From Pseudomonas fluorescens (GTDB lineage Bacteria; Pseudomonadota; Gammaproteobacteria; Pseudomonadales; Pseudomonadaceae), in the NCBI RefSeq assembly GCF_001307275.1, contig NZ_CP012831.1, positions 1,860,001-1,924,000 of the forward strand: a stretch of 64,000 bases of DNA. Reading direction: 5' to 3'. Made by a program: the position numbers and the translations under genes. The first letter of the stretch is position 1. Each line of letters opens with the position of its first letter. Of this stretch, positions 40,582-48,533 are shown piece after piece. The notes below the pieces were generated by a model that did no database searches, had not been told where the DNA came from, and saw only the letters and a list, made by a program, of their open reading frames with translations.

Positions 40582-41214
40582 ATGCTGCCCCGCGCCGAAC
40601 AGAAACAACAGACCCGAATTGCCCTGATGGACGCAGCCCGCCATTTGATGGAGTGCGGCCGGGGCTTCGGCAGCCTGAGCCTGCGGGAGGTCGCCAGGAC
40701 GGCAGGCATCGTGCCCACCGGGTTCTACCGGCACTTCGAAGACATGGACCAACTGGGCCTGGCATTGGTCAGCGAAGTCGGCCAGACCTTCCGCGAGACC
40801 ATCCGCCTGGTACGTCACAACGAATTCGTCATGGGCGGCATTATCGATGCGTCGGTGCGGATCTTTCTCGATGTGGTGCAAGCCAACCGATCCCAATTCC
40901 TGTTCCTGGCCCGCGAGCAATACGGCGGCTCCCTGCCGGTGCGCCAGGCCATCGCCCAATTGCGCGAAGGCATCAGCTCTGACCTGGCCGCCGACCTGGC
41001 CTTGATGCCCAAGCTGCAGCACCTGGACCTGGCCGCCCTGGGCGTGATGGCTGACCTCATCGTCAAGAGCGTGTTCGCCACCCTGCCGGACATCATCGAC
41101 CCACCGGCCCAAGCCCTCCCCGAACACCTCACGCCCCAAGCGAAGATTACCCAGCAACTGCGGTTCATCTTCATTGGCCTCAAACATTGGCAAGGGTTGG
41201 GCAGTACCGAATAA
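40582..41214 (+). CDS. desT: TetR-family regulator, DesT-like
   Basis: A 210-residue TetR regulator: N-terminal helix-turn-helix in FGSLSLREVARTAGIVPTGF and YRHFEDMDQLGLAL, then a ligand domain with IFLDVVQANRSQFLFLAREQ. It closely matches the pattern of P. aeruginosa DesT, which senses the unsaturated to saturated acyl-CoA ratio and controls desCB. As in P. aeruginosa it lies just before ureE. Here, however, no desCB genes are upstream; a tandem-repeat protein lies there instead. ATG 40582 (MLPRAEQKQQTR) was chosen over an earlier in-frame start at 40546. Confidence 0.85.
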   Translation: MLPRAEQKQQTRIALMDAARHLMECGRGFGSLSLREVARTAGIVPTGFYRHFEDMDQLGLALVSEVGQTFRETIRLVRHNEFVMGGIIDASVRIFLDVVQANRSQFLFLAREQYGGSLPVRQAIAQLREGISSDLAADLALMPKLQHLDLAALGVMADLIVKSVFATLPDIIDPPAQALPEHLTPQAKITQQLRFIFIGLKHWQGLGSTE

Positions 41215-41230
41215 CCCCCGAATGTACCCA

Positions 41231-41320
41231 CTGTGGGAGCGAGCTTGCTCGCGATTGCGGTCTGTCAGCGGCATCAATGCTGACTGACCCACCGCTATCG
41301 CGAGCAAGCTCGCTCCCACA
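41231..41320. repeat. REPIN (inverted REP pair)
   Basis: Inverted REP copies between desT and the ureE promoter. Confidence 0.88.
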
Positions 41321-41433
41321 GCTTTTTGTGCAAGCCGCAAAATGGTGCGCAACACCCCGGAGCGCACCAATATGGCACGCAATCCGCCCCATCCTGAAAC
41401 GCCATCCCAGCTATTTCCTACACCTTCTTCGAT

Positions 41434-41449
41434 TGGCAAGCCCCTTGCT
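41434..41449 (+). promoter_or_regulatory. Sigma-54 (-24/-12) promoter of ureEFG
   Basis: TTGGCAAGCCCCTTGCTC gives GG at 41435-41436 and GC at 41447-41448 with exactly ten bases between, a near-consensus RpoN site. About 65 bases upstream, GCGCACCAATATGGCACGC partly resembles an NtrC site. The ureE ATG is 37 bases downstream. This fits nitrogen control of urease maturation. Confidence 0.82.
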
Positions 41450-41485
41450 CTAAACACAGCACTGTTCATTGCTGGAAGCACTCCG

Positions 41486-41986
41486 ATGCTGGTGATCCAC
41501 CGCAGAATCGACACTCAACCGCGCTGGGACGCCGAGCTGCACCTGACCTTCGACGCCCGTAGCAAAAGCCGCCTGCGCTGTTTCAGTGCCGAAGGTGAAG
41601 ACGTGGGATTGTTCCTGGAACGAGGCCAGCCGCCGCTGTACGACGGCGAATGCCTGCAGGCCGAAGACGGGCGCATCGTGCGCGTCTGCGCCCGCGCCGA
41701 ACAATTGCTGCACGTCACCTGCGCCAACGCCTTCGAACTGACCCGCGCCGCCTATCATCTGGGCAATCGCCACGTGGCCCTGCAAGTGGGCGATGGCTGG
41801 CTGCGCCTGCTGGACGACTACGTGCTCAAGGCAATGCTCGAGCAACTGGGCGCCAGCGTCGAATCCATCGAAGCCCCGTTCCAGCCAGAACACGGTGCCT
41901 ATGGCGGCGGCCATCATCATTCCCGGCACGGCGACGAAGACTTCAACTACGCGCCGCGCCTGCATCAGTTTGGCGTGCGCACATGA
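41486..41986 (+). CDS. ureE: Urease accessory protein UreE (nickel metallochaperone)
   Basis: A 166-residue UreE with VIHRRIDTQPRWDAELHLTF at the N-terminus, GEDVGLFLERGQPPLYDGE, and ...FELTRAAYHLGNRHVALQV in the metal domain. The tail is histidine-rich (GGGHHHSRHGDED), adding nickel ligands. It brings Ni(II) to the UreDFG complex. ATG 41486 follows GGAAG; the longer in-frame start at 41342 would include the promoter. Its stop overlaps the ureF start (ATGA). Confidence 0.95.
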   Translation: MLVIHRRIDTQPRWDAELHLTFDARSKSRLRCFSAEGEDVGLFLERGQPPLYDGECLQAEDGRIVRVCARAEQLLHVTCANAFELTRAAYHLGNRHVALQVGDGWLRLLDDYVLKAMLEQLGASVESIEAPFQPEHGAYGGGHHHSRHGDEDFNYAPRLHQFGVRT

Positions 41987-42657
41987 ACCCGGCCTGGGCG
42001 CTGCTGCGTCTGGCCAGCCCGCAGCTGCCGATTGGCGGCTACAGCTATTCCCAGGGGCTGGAGATGGCGGTGGACAATGGCCAGGTGAAAAACCCCGACG
42101 ACGCCCGGCGCTGGATCAGCGATCAATTGCTGCTGAACCTGGCACGCTTCGAAGCGCCCTTGCTGCTGGCGCACTGCACCGCAGCCGCCGCTGACGATTG
42201 GGACGCGCTGCTGCAACATTGCGAAGAGCACCGCGCCAGCCGGGAAACCCGCGAGCTGTATCAGGAGAGCCGGCAGATGGGCTACTCGTTGCAGCAATTG
42301 CTCGCAGGCCTGCCGGAACTCGACCACGCCGCGCGAGGCTTTCTCGAACAGCGCAGCGAGCCGCATCTGGCGCTGGGCTGGGCCCTGGCCGCCCGCGCCT
42401 GGCAGATCGCCCCCCAGGACGCCCTCGCCGCCTGGCTGTGGAGTTGGCTGGAAAACCAACTGGCGGTGCTGATGAAAACCCTGCCCCTGGGCCAGCAAGC
42501 GGCCCAGCGCCTGACCAGTGAACTGCTGCCGCTGTTGCAACAGGCCCAGCACAACGCCTCGAACATCGACCCCGATCATTACGGCAGCGCCGCGTTTGGC
42601 CTGTCCCTGGCGTGCATGGCCCATGAGCGCCAGTACAGCCGCCTGTTCCGTTCCTAG
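41983..42657 (+). CDS. ureF: Urease accessory protein UreF
   Basis: A 224-residue all-helical UreF: LRLASPQLPIGGYSYSQGLE at the start, RETRELYQESRQMGYSLQQL in the middle, and SAAFGLSLACMAHERQYSRL at the end. It joins UreD to UreG during active-site assembly. The start overlaps the ureE stop by 4 bases. A TAGGAGACACAC site then leads into ureG. Confidence 0.96.
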   Translation: MNPAWALLRLASPQLPIGGYSYSQGLEMAVDNGQVKNPDDARRWISDQLLLNLARFEAPLLLAHCTAAAADDWDALLQHCEEHRASRETRELYQESRQMGYSLQQLLAGLPELDHAARGFLEQRSEPHLALGWALAARAWQIAPQDALAAWLWSWLENQLAVLMKTLPLGQQAAQRLTSELLPLLQQAQHNASNIDPDHYGSAAFGLSLACMAHERQYSRLFRS

Positions 42658-42666
42658 GAGACACAC

Positions 42667-43281
42667 ATGAATACACAACCTCTGCGCGTCGGTATCGGCG
42701 GCCCGGTGGGCTCCGGCAAGACCGCCCTGACCCTGGCCCTGTGCCTGGCTCTACGTGAACGCTACAACCTGGCGGTGGTCACCAATGACATCTACACCCG
42801 CGAAGACGCCGACTTCCTGGTGCGCAACGAGGCCCTGGCGCCGGAGCGGATCATCGGCGTGGAAACCGGCGGCTGCCCGCACACGGCGATTCGCGAAGAT
42901 GCCTCGATCAACCTTGAAGCGGTGGACCAGTTGAACCGGCGCTTCCCGGGCCTGGACCTGATCCTGGTGGAGTCGGGCGGCGACAACCTGTCGGCGACCT
43001 TCAGCCCGGAGCTGTCGGACCTGACGATCTATGTGATCGACGTCTCGGCCGGCGACAAGCTGCCGCGCAAGGGCGGGCCGGGCATTTGCAAATCCGACCT
43101 GCTGGTCATCAACAAAATCGACCTGGCCCCCCTGGTGGGCGCGTCCCTGGAGATGATGGACAGCGACACCCGGCGGATGCGCAACGGCAAGCCTTTCGTG
43201 TTCAGCAACCAGAAGACCGGCCAAGGCCTGGACGACATCATCGCCTTCATCGAGCGCCAGGGCCTGCTGAGCGCCGCCTGA
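42667..43281 (+). CDS. ureG: Urease accessory GTPase UreG
   Basis: A 204-residue SIMIBI GTPase: P-loop [52 protein letters not shown] and the guanine motif [15 protein letters not shown] hydrolysis by UreG drives nickel delivery into urease. Length and motifs are complete. Confidence 0.98.
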   Translation: MNTQPLRVGIGGPVGSGKTALTLALCLALRERYNLAVVTNDIYTREDADFLVRNEALAPERIIGVETGGCPHTAIREDASINLEAVDQLNRRFPGLDLILVESGGDNLSATFSPELSDLTIYVIDVSAGDKLPRKGGPGICKSDLLVINKIDLAPLVGASLEMMDSDTRRMRNGKPFVFSNQKTGQGLDDIIAFIERQGLLSAA

Positions 43282-43311
43282 TTTTTCGACTGACAACAAG
43301 GAAGCTTATCC

Positions 43312-43884
43312 ATGACGTTCAAACGCATTCTCGGCGCCCTCGCCCTGCTGCTGACCCCGGCCCTGGCCTTCGCTCACCCCGGCCACGGCGACAACGGCCT
43401 GATCGCCGGCCTCGGCCACCCCATCGGCGGGCTCGACCATTTGCTGGCGATGCTGGCGGTCGGTTTGTGGGCTGCGCAACAACAAGGCGCCGCGCGCTGG
43501 GCACTGCCATGCACCTTCGTCGGTACGATGCTGCTTGGCGGCCTGCTGGGCTTTGAAGGCCTGGACCTGCCAGCGCTGGAAAGCGGCATCGCCGCCTCGG
43601 TACTCGCCCTGGGCCTGGCGGTGGCACTGGCGGTGCGTCCGCCGTTGAGCCTGGCGGTCGGTGCAACCGCCCTGTTTGCGCTGTTCCATGGCGTGGCCCA
43701 TGGCTTGGAACTGCCGGACATGTCGAGCCCGTGGGCCTATGCGGCAGGCTTCGTCGCGGCCACGGCGGCGCTGCATGGCGCAGGTTTTGCGCTGGTGCGG
43801 GTGTTGCCGCAAGCGGCGGCGCCATTGGTCAGGTTGGCCGGGGCGGCTTCGGCGGGGGCTGGGGTTTGGTTGTTGGCGAGCTGA
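43312..43884 (+). CDS. ureJ: HupE/UreJ-family nickel permease-like protein
   Basis: A 190-residue membrane protein. A leader (ALALLLTPALAFA) precedes HPGHGDNGLIAGLGHPIGGL, DHLLAMLAVGLW, and later FALFHGVAHGLELPD; these histidine motifs are typical of HupE/UreJ proteins thought to carry or sense nickel. About six hydrophobic segments are present. It follows ureG by 30 bases and is likely co-transcribed with ureEFG to supply nickel. Confidence 0.88.
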   Translation: MTFKRILGALALLLTPALAFAHPGHGDNGLIAGLGHPIGGLDHLLAMLAVGLWAAQQQGAARWALPCTFVGTMLLGGLLGFEGLDLPALESGIAASVLALGLAVALAVRPPLSLAVGATALFALFHGVAHGLELPDMSSPWAYAAGFVAATAALHGAGFALVRVLPQAAAPLVRLAGAASAGAGVWLLAS

Positions 43885-43907
43885 TTCTTTAGCGCCTGCC
43901 TGGCCGC

Positions 43908-43994
43908 CATCGCGAGCAAGCTCGCTCCCACAGTTTGTTCGGGCTTCCACACTTTGATCGGTGGCCCTTGTGGGAGCGAGCTTGCTCGCGATGA
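43908..43994. repeat. REP pair, outward orientation
   Basis: TCGCGAGCAAGCTCGCTCCC and TGTGGGAGCGAGCTTGCTCG between the HupE gene and the AGE isomerase. Confidence 0.87.
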
Positions 43995-44081
43995 CGGACT
44001 TACAAGCGCCATCTCTCTGGAGTCGGTCACTCTGCTACCATGTCGCGCAATCGCCTCCCCCAGCCGTGACGACTTCCGCCG

Positions 44082-45215
44082 ATGCCTGATGCTTCCCGCC
44101 CCGCCCCCCAGCCTGAATTGATCGCCCTGTTCGCAACAGTGCATCAGCATTTTCACGACGTGATCGTGCCGATGTGGCAAGGCCCGGGTTGGAATGCCGA
44201 ACTGGCGCTGCCCTATGAGTCCCTGGATGCCGGACATACGCCGCTGCCGCCCCAGCGCTACCGCGCCATGGCCTGTGCGCGGCAGTTGTATGTGTTCGCC
44301 AGCCTGATTGGCGAAGTCCCCCAGGCCGAGGAGCGGGCCAGCGCCCTGTTCCGCTCGCTGCAACGGCATTTCCACGATGCCGAACACGGCGGCTGGTTCT
44401 ACAGCATCGACCCCCAAGGCGCGCCGCTGGACACCGGCAAAGACCTCTACACCCATGCCTTCATCCTGTTCGCCTGCGCCCATTACTGGGACAAGGTCCG
44501 CGAACCGCTGGTGGAGTCGGTGCTCAACGCCAGCCTGGAAGTCATCGCCCAACGTTTTGCCAGCGCAGACGGGCTCTACGAAGCCAGCCTCAAGCGCGAT
44601 TGGTCAACGACCGGCTCCGGCCCGTTGCAAAACCCCTTGATGCACCTGGCCGAAGCTTTCCTGGCCACGCTCTCGGTCCGCGAAGACGCCAACGTCCGTC
44701 AAGCATTGCTGAGCTTGTGCGACGCAATGGCCAAGCATTTCATCGAGCCGCAGCAACGGGTCATGATGGAAAAACCGCTCAAGGCTGTGGATAACTGGTT
44801 CGAGCCGGGACACCAGTTCGAATGGTATTACTTGCTGGCCTCATCGCCGCTGTTGCGCAACGGCAAGCTGCACACCGCCCTGGAGCGCAGCTTCGACCAT
44901 ACCGAACAACGCGGCGTCGATCCGGAATCCGGCGCGGTGTGCGCGATGCTGGACCAGGAACCACAAGCAAGCCCGCGCGATGCCACCCAACGCATCTGGG
45001 CTCAGGCCGAGTACCTGCGGGCACTGACACTGCGCCCTGGCAACCAGGGAGTGTTACTGCGTCAATTGCAGGCTTTGCAGCAACACTTCCTGCATGCCAA
45101 GGGCTGGAACGAATGCCTGGACGCCAACGGCATCGTCAGCCGCCGGGACATGCCGTCCACCACCCCGTACCACCTGCTGACCTGCTATCGCGGGCTGGCC
45201 GATTATCTAGGCTGA
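44082..45215 (+). CDS. AGE-family sugar isomerase/epimerase
   Basis: A 377-residue (alpha/alpha)6-barrel protein of the N-acylglucosamine 2-epimerase group. HFHDVIVPMWQGPGWN, ACARQLYVFASL, KDLYTHAFILFACAHY, FEPGHQFEWYYLL and DTHGIVSRRDMPSTT-like end residues carry the family's barrel-lining His, Glu and Arg. Members isomerise mannose, fructose or related sugars, or epimerise GlcNAc; this one resembles YihS/mannose isomerase more than GlcNAc epimerase. No sugar operon is adjacent, so the substrate is uncertain. Confidence 0.83.
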   Translation: MPDASRPAPQPELIALFATVHQHFHDVIVPMWQGPGWNAELALPYESLDAGHTPLPPQRYRAMACARQLYVFASLIGEVPQAEERASALFRSLQRHFHDAEHGGWFYSIDPQGAPLDTGKDLYTHAFILFACAHYWDKVREPLVESVLNASLEVIAQRFASADGLYEASLKRDWSTTGSGPLQNPLMHLAEAFLATLSVREDANVRQALLSLCDAMAKHFIEPQQRVMMEKPLKAVDNWFEPGHQFEWYYLLASSPLLRNGKLHTALERSFDHTEQRGVDPESGAVCAMLDQEPQASPRDATQRIWAQAEYLRALTLRPGNQGVLLRQLQALQQHFLHAKGWNECLDANGIVSRRDMPSTTPYHLLTCYRGLADYLG

Positions 45216-45227
45216 TTGGCAAACCGC

Positions 45228-45319
45228 TATCGCGGGCAAGCCTTGCTCCCACAGGGATTTGAGCAGCCCTACTTCCCAGGAATGAATCAAGCCTGTGGGA
45301 GCAAGGCTTGCCCGCGATG
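45228..45319. repeat. REPIN, GCAAGGCTTGCCCG variant
   Basis: TCGCGGGCAAGCCTTGCTCC and TGTGGGAGCAAGGCTTGCCC in inverted orientation. The core differs from the main type and matches part of the array at 20107. Confidence 0.85.
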
Positions 45320-45334
45320 AACGATAACGCAGTC

Positions 45335-46099
45335 TTATGTTTTGTTGCGCTCGATGGCAAACCCGGCCCAGGTCTGGCTCACCGGCATCAGCTCCAGGCT
45401 GTTGATGTTGATGTGTGCCGGGGCGTTGAGCACCCAGAAAATCGTATCGGCGATGTCCTGTGGCTGGATCGGCTCGGCGCCGGCATACGTCGCGTTGTAG
45501 CGCTCCTGGTCGCCACCGAAGCGCACCAGGGAGAACTCGCTCTCGCACAGGCCCGGCTCGATGTTGCTCACCCGCACGCCCGTGCCTTGCAGGTCGCAAC
45601 GCAGGTTCAGGGAGAACTGTTTGACGAACGCCTTGCTCGCGCCATACACGTGGCTGCCCGGATACGGGTAGTTGCCGGCGATGGAGCCCAGGTTGACGAT
45701 CCCGGCGCCACGGCCGTGGGCGATCAGGCGCGGCAACAGCAGGCGCGTGCTGTAGATCAGCCCTTTGACATTGGTGTCGACCATGGTGTCCCAATCATCG
45801 AGGTCGCACTTGGGGGCCGGGTCGACGCCCAGGGCCAGGCCGGCATTGTTGATCAGCCCGCGCAGCTTGGCGAAGGATGGCGGCAGGTTGGCGATGGCTT
45901 CTTCCATGGCCTTGCGATCACGCACATCCAGGACCAGGCCATGGACTTCCGTCTGCTTCGACAACTCGGCACACAGGGCATTGAGGCGCTCTTCACGACG
46001 ACCGGTCAGCACCAGTTTCCAACCGGCCTCGGCAAACCGACGGGCACAGGCTTCACCAAAACCGGACGTCGCGCCGGTGATAAACAGGGTGTCAGACAT
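45335..46099 (-). CDS. Short-chain dehydrogenase/reductase, YdfG-like
   Basis: A 254-residue SDR with cofactor motif TGATSGFGEACARRFAEAG, the arginines of an NADP-binding protein (TGRREER), NNAGLALG, and the catalytic YGASK with upstream serine (NLGSIAGNYPYPGSHVYGAS). It resembles YdfG, which oxidises L-allo-threonine or 3-hydroxy acids such as malonic semialdehyde reduction. ATG 46099 is preceded by AGGAG; a longer TTG-started frame at 46444 lies in the intergenic region. Confidence 0.88.
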   Translation of the reverse strand: MSDTLFITGATSGFGEACARRFAEAGWKLVLTGRREERLNALCAELSKQTEVHGLVLDVRDRKAMEEAIANLPPSFAKLRGLINNAGLALGVDPAPKCDLDDWDTMVDTNVKGLIYSTRLLLPRLIAHGRGAGIVNLGSIAGNYPYPGSHVYGASKAFVKQFSLNLRCDLQGTGVRVSNIEPGLCESEFSLVRFGGDQERYNATYAGAEPIQPQDIADTIFWVLNAPAHININSLELMPVSQTWAGFAIERNKT

Positions 46100-46274
46100 C
46101 GTGTTCTCCTTGTTTGAACTCAAAAGCCATTGAATGGAAATCGGCCCACAGCATGCCCGGCCTGGCACGCCAGGGGCAAGGCTTGCGCATGAGCTTTTGG
46201 CCCACGACTGTTCATAAAACAACCAATCCACGCCAGGCCTCGCCCAACAAGGCCCGCAGCCGGTTGCTCGCACC

Positions 46275-46283
46275 TTATCCACA
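46275..46283 (+). promoter_or_regulatory. DnaA box, perfect
   Basis: TTATCCACA, identical to the high-affinity DnaA box. It is followed by GGCACGTCCACAGTAATCGG, part of the degenerate repeat shared with 46651. Confidence 0.6.
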
Positions 46284-46494
46284 GGCACGTCCACAGTAAT
46301 CGGGGGCAAGTGCAAATCCCGCAGGCCGCTGTGCACAAGGCTTTTCGGGGTATTTGGAATTTTTTTTTCGCTTGACCCTGCAAGTGAGGTTGTGCAGCGC
46401 AAGTTATCTGCTATAAGCCACTGCGAAATGGGCGATGGCTCCAAGCCAGTAACGACGGCGCTCAGCGCGGTCTTTCCAGAGTTTAGTCACAGAC

Positions 46495-46503
46495 TTATCC
46501 ACA
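46495..46503 (+). promoter_or_regulatory. DnaA box, perfect
   Basis: TTATCCACA again, followed by GGCTTGCCCACTGTC, a looser version of the same context as at 46275. Confidence 0.6.
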
Positions 46504-46606
46504 GGCTTGCCCACTGTCTTTGGCGTCCATTCCGGCGCTCATAAAAGTGTTGACAACAGCCGCTCCCGCTTGACCAAAAACGCCTGATCAAAAAACGATC
46601 ACAGCC

Positions 46607-46635
46607 CTGCAAGCCACGGATTATAAGGCTTGCAG
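46607..46635. repeat. Inverted repeat with AT-rich spacer
   Basis: CTGCAAGCC and GGCTTGCAG, perfect 9-base arms around ACGGATTATAA. Lies just before the third DnaA-like box. Could be a protein-binding site or a hairpin. Confidence 0.7.
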
Positions 46636-46650
46636 CCAGCTACTCCCACG

Positions 46651-46659
46651 TTACCCACA
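46651..46659 (+). promoter_or_regulatory. DnaA box, one mismatch
   Basis: TTACCCACA. The following CAGCTCCACAGCAAACGGGG continues the repeat seen at 46275. A further near match, TTGTCCACA, lies at 46754. Confidence 0.5.
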
Positions 46660-46783
46660 GCCAGCTCCACAGCAAACGGGGACAAGTCAAAACCGTGACA
46701 AAACAACTGTTTGCGGCGACTTTATGTCGCGGTTTCGCAGGGGCTCAGGATTGTTGTCCACAATTGCCTGCATACCCAAATTC

Positions 46784-46874
46784 CTGTGGGAGCGAGCTTG
46801 CTCGCGATAGCGGTGGATCAGTCGATGAACATGTTGAATGTGACGCCCTCATCGCGAGCAAGCTCGCTCCCACA
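46784..46874. repeat. REPIN (inverted REP pair)
   Basis: Inverted REP copies downstream of the liv operon terminator, between it and the DnaA-box region. Confidence 0.88.
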
Positions 46875-46900
46875 AGGGTGGGTGGTGGTTTGAAGAGATA

Positions 46901-46930
46901 AAAAAAACCGGCGATCTCTCGCCGGTTTTT
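46901..46930 (-). terminator. Rho-independent terminator of the liv operon
   Basis: AAAAACCGGCGA-tctc-TCGCCGGTTTTT lies 17 bases past the livF stop. It can terminate the minus-strand operon. Confidence 0.85.
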
Positions 46931-46947
46931 CCATTACAGCAGCCGCC

Positions 46948-47664
46948 TCAATGCCCGCCCAGGTACGCGTTGCGCACCTCCTCGTTGGCGAGCAGTTCCT
47001 TGCCAGTGCCGGTCAGGCGGATTTCACCGTTGACCATCACATAGGCCCGGTCCGACAACCTGAGGGCGTGGTTGGCGTTCTGTTCCACCAGGAAGATGGT
47101 CATCCCGGTGGACGCCAGTTCACGCAGGGTGGCGAAGATCTGTTTCACCACGATCGGCGCCAGCCCCAGGCTCGGCTCATCGAGCAGCAACAACTTGGGC
47201 CGGCTCATCAATGCCCGGGCGATGGCGAGCATTTGCTGCTCGCCACCGGACATGGTCATGGCCCGCTGGTTGCGGCGCTCCTTGAGCCGTGGAAACAGCT
47301 CGAACATGCGCTGCATGTCTTCGCTGGCGTATTTGTCACCGATGGGAATGGTGCCCATCAGCAGGTTTTCCTCGACGGTCATGTCCGGGAATACCCGTCG
47401 CCCTTCCGGCGACTGCGCGATGCCGTTGGAGGCAATGTAGTGCGACGACTTGTGGGTGATGTCCACGCCCTGGTAGATGATCTGTCCGCCCGCCGCACGG
47501 GGCTGGCCGAAGATGGACATCAGCAGCGTGGACTTGCCGGCACCGTTGGAGCCGATCAGGCTCACGGTTTCACCTTCGCCAATGTGCATCGAGACCTTTT
47601 TCAGGGCCTGGATCGGCCCGTAGAACACGTCCAATTCCTTGAGTTCGAGGATAGGTCCACTCAT
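46948..47664 (-). CDS. livF: Branched-chain amino acid ABC transporter ATPase, LivF type
   Basis: A 238-residue ATPase with Walker A GSNGAGKST, signature MSGGEQQMLAIARAL, Walker B LLLLDEPSLG and FLVEQNANHALRL. It is last in the order livJ-livH-livM-livG-livF on the minus strand. It differs from BraG, so this is the second such transporter found in pseudomonads (PA4909-PA4913 type). The start overlaps the livG stop by 4 bases. Confidence 0.92.
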   Translation of the reverse strand: MSGPILELKELDVFYGPIQALKKVSMHIGEGETVSLIGSNGAGKSTLLMSIFGQPRAAGGQIIYQGVDITHKSSHYIASNGIAQSPEGRRVFPDMTVEENLLMGTIPIGDKYASEDMQRMFELFPRLKERRNQRAMTMSGGEQQMLAIARALMSRPKLLLLDEPSLGLAPIVVKQIFATLRELASTGMTIFLVEQNANHALRLSDRAYVMVNGEIRLTGTGKELLANEEVRNAYLGGH

Positions 47665-48533
47665 ACCAGTTCCTCTTCGTCGGCACCCAGGTAGGCCGCG
47701 ATCACCTTCGGATCGTTGCGAATCGCCTCGGGACCGCCCTCGGCGATCACGTTGCCGTGGTCCAGCACCACGATGTGATCGGAAATGCTCATTACCATGC
47801 CCATGTCGTGTTCGATCAGCACCACGGTCAGATCATGCTCATCGCGCAGCAGCCGGATCATCGCGCTCAGCGCTTCGGTTTCCTGAGGGTTGAGGCCCGC
47901 GGCCGGTTCGTCGAGGCAGATGATCTGCGGGCGGGTGCACATGGCCCGGGCGATTTCCAGGCGCCGTTGCTGGCCGTAGGAAAGCTCCCCGGCCAGACGG
48001 TTGGCGCAATCCACCAGGTCCACCACTTCCAGCCAATAGAACGCATGGTCCAGCGCATCGCTTTCGGCCTTGCGGTAGCCCTTGGTGTTGAGGATGCCCG
48101 CCACCATGCTGCGGTTGACCCACATGTGCTGGGCCACCAGCAGGTTTTCCAGCACCGACATTTCCTTGAACAGGCGAATGTTCTGGAAAGTACGGGCCAA
48201 ACCGGCGCGGTTCACCAAGTGAGTGCCGCCGAACATCTTGTAGTACAGCCGGCTGGCGAAGGACTTCGGCGAGACGAAGTCCGTCGGGCGAAACGCTTCG
48301 CCCAACAGCTTGATGACGTTGGTTTGCTCGCCACGCACGTTGAGCTCGATCTTGCCGCCCGTGGCCTTGTAGAAACCGGTCAGGCAGTTGAACACCGTGG
48401 TCTTGCCCGCGCCGTTGGGGCCGATCAGGGCAAAGATCGAGTTGCGCTTGACCTGCAGGCTGACATCGCTGAGGGCCTTGATGCCACCGAACTGCATCAT
48501 CAGGTTTTCGACTTTGAGTACGACTTCGCTCAT
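47661..48533 (-). CDS. livG: Branched-chain amino acid ABC transporter ATPase, LivG type
   Basis: A 290-residue ATPase: GPNGAGKTTVFNCLTGFYKA, LSYGQQRRLEIARAM, CLDEPAAGLNPQETEAL and IEHDMGMVMSISDHIVV. The middle carries an extra segment (SPKSFASRLYYKMFGGTH) found in this transporter type. The start overlaps the livM stop and the end overlaps livF by 4 bases each. Confidence 0.93.
   Translation of the reverse strand: MSEVVLKVENLMMQFGGIKALSDVSLQVKRNSIFALIGPNGAGKTTVFNCLTGFYKATGGKIELNVRGEQTNVIKLLGEAFRPTDFVSPKSFASRLYYKMFGGTHLVNRAGLARTFQNIRLFKEMSVLENLLVAQHMWVNRSMVAGILNTKGYRKAESDALDHAFYWLEVVDLVDCANRLAGELSYGQQRRLEIARAMCTRPQIICLDEPAAGLNPQETEALSAMIRLLRDEHDLTVVLIEHDMGMVMSISDHIVVLDHGNVIAEGGPEAIRNDPKVIAAYLGADEEELV

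Larger units (their letters stand above)
46100..46947. other. Long intergenic region with DnaA-box-like sequences
   Basis: This 848-base gap has no convincing gene. It holds two perfect DnaA boxes and two near matches, an inverted repeat, a poly-T run at 46361-46368, a REPIN, and the terminator of the liv operon. Two of the boxes belong to a 44-base degenerate repeat (46275 and 46651). It resembles a DnaA-binding locus, although chromosomal oriC normally lies next to dnaA. Confidence 0.55.

Noticed and set aside
45335..46444. Longer start for the SDR gene
   Set aside because: The extra ~115 residues translate intergenic DNA containing a DnaA box; AGGAG and the SDR start are at 46099.
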